Shown here piece after piece: positions 6,307 to 9,545 of a stretch of 9,545 nucleotides of DNA (position 1 is the stretch's first letter; every line of letters starts with the position of its first letter). This DNA comes from an uncultured Micromonospora sp. (GTDB lineage Bacteria > Actinomycetota > Actinomycetes > Mycobacteriales > Micromonosporaceae). Both the position numbers and the translations under genes were made by a program. The DNA is taken from positions 1 to 9,545 of the forward strand of contig CALGAM010000043.1 in the NCBI GenBank assembly GCA_937951935.1, in the 5' to 3' direction. The notes beneath the pieces are model-generated. The model was given only the letters and a program-made list of their open reading frames with translations, made no database searches and had not been told where the DNA came from.

Positions 6307-6325
6307 CGACTGACTAGTCGAGGAG
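6307..6325 (+). promoter_or_regulatory. Leader hairpin abutting the ribosome binding site of the binding-protein gene
   Basis: CGACT (6307-6311) and AGTCG (6316-6320) form a 5-bp stem with a GACT loop, immediately followed by the Shine-Dalgarno AGGAG (6321-6325). That site lies 8 nt before the ATG at 6334 and is the best ribosome binding site in the window. The stem leaves the Shine-Dalgarno free; it might keep it exposed or protect the 5' end. The AGGAG itself is well supported; a role for the stem is speculative. Confidence 0.5.
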
Positions 6326-6333
6326 ACGGATCG

Positions 6334-7641
6334 ATGGCGATGAAACGGCGCGCGGGTACGATCCTTGCGCTGCTGACGACCAGCGCCCTCCTCGCTACCG
6401 GCTGTAGTGGTGGCGAGGAGGAATCGTCGAATGATGGGGAACTCTTCACCAAGCCGGTGACCCTGACCTGGTGGCACAACGCCTCGCAGGACGGGCCCGG
6501 TAAGGCCTACTGGGAGAAGGTGGCCAAGGACTTCTCCGCGCTGCACCCGACCGTCACGATCGAGATAGAGGCGATCGAGACCAACCAGCTCCAGCGCACC
6601 CGGCTCCCTGCAGCCCTCCTCACCTCCGACCCGCCGGACATCTTCCAGGCCTGGGGTGGCGGCGAGATCCGCGAGCAGGTGGAGGCCGGCTACCTCAAGG
6701 ACATCACCGACCAGGTCCAGGCCGAGGTCGCGAGCATCGGCAAGGCGGCCGAGATCTGGGCGGTGAACGGCCGGCAGTACGGCCTGCCGTACCGGATGGG
6801 CATCGAGGGCATCTGGTACAACAAGGACCTCTTCGCGAAGGCGGGCATCACCTCCCCGCCGACCACCTTCGACGAGCTCAACGAGGCGGTCGCCAAGCTC
6901 AAGGCGATCAACGTGATCCCGATCGCCCTCGGCGCCGGCGACAAGTGGCCCGCCGCCCACTGGTGGTACAACTTCGCGCTGCGTGCCTGCTCCGTGGACA
7001 CCCTGAGGAAGGCCTCCACCGAGGCCGTCTTCGACGATCCGTGCTTCGTGAAGGCCGGTCAGGACCTGAAGGCCTTCATCGACACCCAGCCGTTCCAGCC
7101 CAACTTCATCGCCACCCCGGGACAGAACGACCCCACCAGCGCCAACGGACTGCTCGCCAACGGCAAGGCCGCGATGGAGCTGATGGGTGACTGGAACAGG
7201 GGCACCCTGGACACCGTCGCCGAGGACAAGGAGGCCCTGTCCAAGTTCATCGGGTGGTTCCCCGTGCCGGCGATCACCGGCTCGGCGGGTGACCCGAAGG
7301 CGGCCCTCGGTGGCGGTGACGGGTTCGCCTGCGCCAAGAACGCGCCGCCGGAGTGCGTCGAGTTCCTGAAGTACATCGTGAGCCCCGAGGTGCAGAAGGG
7401 CTACGCGGAGACCGGCACCGGGCTGCCCGTGGTCAAGGAGGCGGCGAGCGGCGTCGCGGACCCGGCGCTGAAGGCCATCCTGGAGGCCACCGCCGACGCG
7501 ACCTACATCCAGCTCTGGCTGGACACCGCCTTCGGCAGCACGGTCGGCAACGCGATGAACGACGCGATCGTCAGCATCTTCGCGGGCAACGGCAAGCCCG
7601 AAGATGTCGTCGAGGCGATGAAGGCGGCCGCGCGCAAGTGA
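6334..7641 (+). CDS. Sugar ABC transporter substrate-binding lipoprotein (family 1, CUT1 type)
   Basis: A 435-aa extracellular solute-binding protein, anchored to the outer face of the membrane, that captures a sugar (probably an oligosaccharide) and hands it to the two permeases encoded next. A basic start (MAMKRR) and hydrophobic stretch (9-21) end in a lipobox-like LATGC with Cys24 as the lipidation site; Ala at -3 is a permitted variant. The mature fold begins at LTWWHN (44-49). Typical family-1 features include GIWYNKDLFAKAGI (159-172) and GDWNRG (285-290), plus GGGDGFACAKN (326-336). Pairs Cys219/Cys237 and Cys333/Cys341 could form disulfides. It resembles actinomycete binding proteins of the xylobiose (BxlE-like) kind by eye, but the sugar is not established. 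The stop overlaps the permease 1 start by 4 nt. Confidence 0.93.
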   Translation: MAMKRRAGTILALLTTSALLATGCSGGEEESSNDGELFTKPVTLTWWHNASQDGPGKAYWEKVAKDFSALHPTVTIEIEAIETNQLQRTRLPAALLTSDPPDIFQAWGGGEIREQVEAGYLKDITDQVQAEVASIGKAAEIWAVNGRQYGLPYRMGIEGIWYNKDLFAKAGITSPPTTFDELNEAVAKLKAINVIPIALGAGDKWPAAHWWYNFALRACSVDTLRKASTEAVFDDPCFVKAGQDLKAFIDTQPFQPNFIATPGQNDPTSANGLLANGKAAMELMGDWNRGTLDTVAEDKEALSKFIGWFPVPAITGSAGDPKAALGGGDGFACAKNAPPECVEFLKYIVSPEVQKGYAETGTGLPVVKEAASGVADPALKAILEATADATYIQLWLDTAFGSTVGNAMNDAIVSIFAGNGKPEDVVEAMKAAARK

Positions 7642-8639
7642 CGGCCACCGACTCCATCCGGTACCCCGCCGGCGGCGCCGAGGCGCCGCCGGCGGGCTCC
7701 CGGCCCGCACGTGGCCGGAGGGCGTCCCGAAGGGCCGAGAACCGACGCAAGTGGTACGAGATCATCGGGCTCACGACGCCGGCGATCGCCATCTACGTGA
7801 TGTTCGTGCTCGTGCCGATGGGCTTCGCCGTCTACTACAGCCTCTTCCGCTGGCGCGGCGTCGGCCCACCGACCGACTTCGTCGGCTTCGACAACTACGT
7901 CGTCGCATTCCAGGACCCGATCTTCCTCGACGCGCTGCGCAACAACGCCATCATCGTGGTCGGTTCGCTGGTGATCCAGGGCCCGATCGCGCTGGCGGTG
8001 GCCCTGTTGCTCAACCGTCCCTTCCGCGGGCGGACCGTGTTCCGTCTGCTGGTCTTCGTGCCCTACGTCCTCGCCGAGGTCACCGTCGGCATCATGTGGA
8101 AGCTGCTCCTGACCGACGGCGGGACGGTTGACGCGCTGCTGCGGGCCGTGGGGTTGGGCAGCCTGGTGCGGGCGTGGCTCGCCGATCTCGACATCGTCAT
8201 CTGGACGCTGCTGGCCGTCCTCACCTGGAAGTACGTCGGCTTCGCCATCATCCTGCTGCTCGCCGGCCTGGCGAACGTGCCCCAGGAGCTGAACGAGGCG
8301 GCCGCGATCGACGGCGCGAGCTGGTGGCAGATCCAGCGCCACATCACGCTGCCGCTGCTCGGCCCGACGATCCGGATCTGGATGTTCCTGTCGATGATCG
8401 GCTCACTGCAGGTGTTCGACGTGATCTGGGTGACCTCGGTGGCCTCGGTGCGGTCACTGGGTGCCTCCGCCACCATGGCGACGTACATGGTCGACAACGG
8501 CTTCTTCGCCAGGCTGTGGGGCTATGGCAACGCGGTGGCGGTCATCCTGTTCGTCATCTCCTTCGTCGCGGCGCTGCTGTTCCAGCGCTTCCTCCTCCGC
8601 CGCGACATCGAGGGCGCCATCACGAGAAGGGTGAACTGA
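7638..8639 (+). CDS. Sugar ABC transporter permease 1 (MalF-like)
   Basis: A 333-aa inner-membrane permease of the CUT1 carbohydrate family. A polar, Arg/Ala/Pro-rich cytoplasmic tail (1-39) precedes six predicted membrane segments: about 43-69, 105-125, 134-156, 186-209, 245-265 and 297-318. The EAA loop that docks the ATPase is at NEAAAIDGASWWQIQRHITL (219-238). The GTG start overlaps the binding-protein stop as GTGA, indicating translational coupling; the only upstream purine stretch is a weak AAGG 13 nt away. In-frame starts further upstream lie inside the binding-protein gene and are rejected. Unusually, codons for residues 10-20 contain a perfect 15-bp GC inverted repeat. Permease 2 follows after 2 nt. 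Confidence 0.94.
   Translation: MTATDSIRYPAGGAEAPPAGSRPARGRRASRRAENRRKWYEIIGLTTPAIAIYVMFVLVPMGFAVYYSLFRWRGVGPPTDFVGFDNYVVAFQDPIFLDALRNNAIIVVGSLVIQGPIALAVALLLNRPFRGRTVFRLLVFVPYVLAEVTVGIMWKLLLTDGGTVDALLRAVGLGSLVRAWLADLDIVIWTLLAVLTWKYVGFAIILLLAGLANVPQELNEAAAIDGASWWQIQRHITLPLLGPTIRIWMFLSMIGSLQVFDVIWVTSVASVRSLGASATMATYMVDNGFFARLWGYGNAVAVILFVISFVAALLFQRFLLRRDIEGAITRRVN
7665..7696. repeat. Perfect 15-bp GC inverted repeat inside the start of permease 1
   Basis: CCCGCCGGCGGCGCC (7665-7679) and GGCGCCGCCGGCGGG (7682-7696) are exact reverse complements separated by GA. Every one of the 15 pairs is G-C. In mRNA this would be an extremely stable hairpin (14 bp with a 4-base loop is sterically likely). 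It starts 24 nt after the binding-protein stop and 27 nt into permease 1, and encodes a variable Ala/Gly/Pro stretch of the cytoplasmic tail. It could act as a transcription attenuator, a 3'-end stabiliser for the binding-protein message, or a ribosome barrier. The repeat is certain; its function is inferred. Confidence 0.8.
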
Positions 8640-8641
8640 TC

Positions 8642-9505
8642 GTGGCTGCGACCGCCGTCGTCTCCTCGCCGTCCCGGCGCCGCCGGCCGGTGTCGTGGGG
8701 CAACCCGCTCACCTACGCGTTGGCGTTCGTGGTCGCCGCCGTGTCGATCGCCCCGGTGGTGTACGTGATCATCGGCGGGTTCCGGACCACCCCGCAGATC
8801 GTCGCGGATCCGGCCGCGCTGCCGGACCCGTGGGTCTGGGACAACTACCGCCGGGTGCTGACCGAGAGCGACTTCTGGCGGCAGGCGTTCAACAGTCTGG
8901 TGATCGCCCTGGGCACCACGCTCGGGGTCGTGGTGCTCGGGGTCTGCGCGGCGTACGTGCTCGCCCGGTACACCTTCCGGGGGCGTGAGGGGCTCTACAC
9001 CTTCTTCACGCTCGGCCTGCTCTTCCCGGCCGGGGCGGCGATCCTGCCGCTCTACCTCATGCTGCGCGACCTGAACCTGACCAACTCCTACTTCGCGGTG
9101 ATCCTTCCACAGATCGCCTTCGCGCTGCCGCTCACGATCGTCATCCTGCGGCCCTTCCTGGCCGCCATACCCCGCGAGCTGGAGGACGCCGCCTCGATCG
9201 ACGGCACCGGTCGGCTCGGTTTCCTCTGGCTCATCGTGTTGCCGCTGTCGCGGCCCGCGCTCGTCACGGTCGGCATCCTGTCGTTCGTGACGAGCTGGAA
9301 CGCCTTCCTCCTGCCGCTGCTCGTCCTCGGCGACGTCAACCTGCACACCCTGCCACTGGGGGTGCAGAACTTCTCCAGCCAGTACACCTCCGACACAGCC
9401 GGCATCCTCGCCTTCACCTCGTTGGCGATGCTACCGGCACTGCTGTTCTTCACCCTCGCCGAGAAGCAGATCGTGGGTGGTCTGCAGGGCGCGGTCAAGG
9501 GGTGA
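8642..9505 (+). CDS. Sugar ABC transporter permease 2 (MalG-like)
   Basis: A 287-aa CUT1 inner-membrane permease that forms the channel with permease 1. After a short basic N-terminus (1-20) come six predicted membrane segments: about 22-47, 85-108, 117-140, 150-170, 196-218 and 254-272. The EAA loop is ELEDAASIDGTGRLGFLWLI (179-198), and the C-terminus AEKQIVGGLQGAVKG (273-287) is a MalG-type signature. The GTG start is 2 nt after the permease 1 stop, with AGAAGG at 8625-8630 as a plausible, slightly distant ribosome binding site. Longer in-frame starts inside permease 1 are rejected because the family N-terminus fits this GTG. No ATPase gene follows within the window, so a shared MsiK-like ATPase elsewhere is likely. 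Confidence 0.94.
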   Translation: MAATAVVSSPSRRRRPVSWGNPLTYALAFVVAAVSIAPVVYVIIGGFRTTPQIVADPAALPDPWVWDNYRRVLTESDFWRQAFNSLVIALGTTLGVVVLGVCAAYVLARYTFRGREGLYTFFTLGLLFPAGAAILPLYLMLRDLNLTNSYFAVILPQIAFALPLTIVILRPFLAAIPRELEDAASIDGTGRLGFLWLIVLPLSRPALVTVGILSFVTSWNAFLLPLLVLGDVNLHTLPLGVQNFSSQYTSDTAGILAFTSLAMLPALLFFTLAEKQIVGGLQGAVKG

Positions 9506-9506
9506 G

Positions 9507-9521
9507 GCGGCCCCGGGCCGC
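9507..9521 (+). terminator. GC hairpin after permease 2, candidate terminator
   Basis: One base after the permease 2 stop, GCGGCCC and GGGCCGC form a perfect palindrome around C9514; as a hairpin this is 6 bp with a 3-nt loop. No U-tract follows. It may end the operon, or partly attenuate it if a glycosidase gene lies beyond the window edge. The last 24 bases hold nothing else recognisable. Confidence 0.35.
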
Positions 9522-9545
9522 GGCAGAGACGACCGTCGACCCGGG

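Noticed and set aside
6154..7710. 518-codon open frame on the - strand opposite the binding-protein gene
   Set aside because: Low-complexity Gly/Val/Arg/Asp composition, no recognisable motif, and it covers a clear lipoprotein gene and the divergent promoter.
1..9545. Search for CRISPR arrays, tRNA/rRNA genes, insertion sequences, attachment sites and toxin or defence genes
   Set aside because: No spaced direct repeats, RNA gene signatures, transposase-like frames or flanking target duplications were visible. The content is housekeeping plus a sugar-uptake operon.

Overview
The window is GC-rich DNA with dense, tightly spaced genes, many GTG starts and GC-ending codons, so it is very probably from an actinomycete. 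The gene content and the short archaeal/eukaryal-like ProRS fit a Micromonosporaceae-type organism, but that placement is inference. All bases are accounted for by eight genes and short spacers. No tRNA, rRNA, CRISPR, insertion sequence or phage gene is visible, and no gene-free stretch exceeds about 175 bases.

The left half (34-4959, all + strand) is housekeeping. It holds ffh (SRP GTPase), a metal-dependent amidohydrolase of the imidazolonepropionase/prolidase-like group, proS (short ProRS without an editing insertion) and, 3 nt later, a DUF402 (FomD-like) phosphohydrolase. proS has a -10-like hexamer 8 nt before its ATG and no Shine-Dalgarno, so it is probably leaderless. GC hairpins follow the amidohydrolase and the DUF402 gene.

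The right half (5135-9505) is a sugar-uptake cassette. A LacI-family repressor on the - strand diverges from an operon of solute-binding lipoprotein, permease 1 and permease 2. No ATPase is present, so the transporter probably borrows a shared MsiK-type ATPase encoded elsewhere. The 143-bp divergent spacer is well structured. It holds an 18-bp near-perfect LacI-type palindrome with a central CG, nearly midway between two back-to-back promoters, and a second 7-bp inverted repeat over the spacer and -10 of the transporter promoter. The lacI promoter predicts a leaderless GTG-initiated transcript.

The most striking structure not explained by ordinary annotation is a perfect 15-bp all-GC inverted repeat with a 2-nt centre at 7665-7696. 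It lies just inside permease 1, beside the 4-nt overlap with the binding-protein gene. It is well placed to make the operon express more binding protein than permease. I see no sign of a wholly new system such as defence, toxin or mobile functions. The interest lies in the regulatory architecture.
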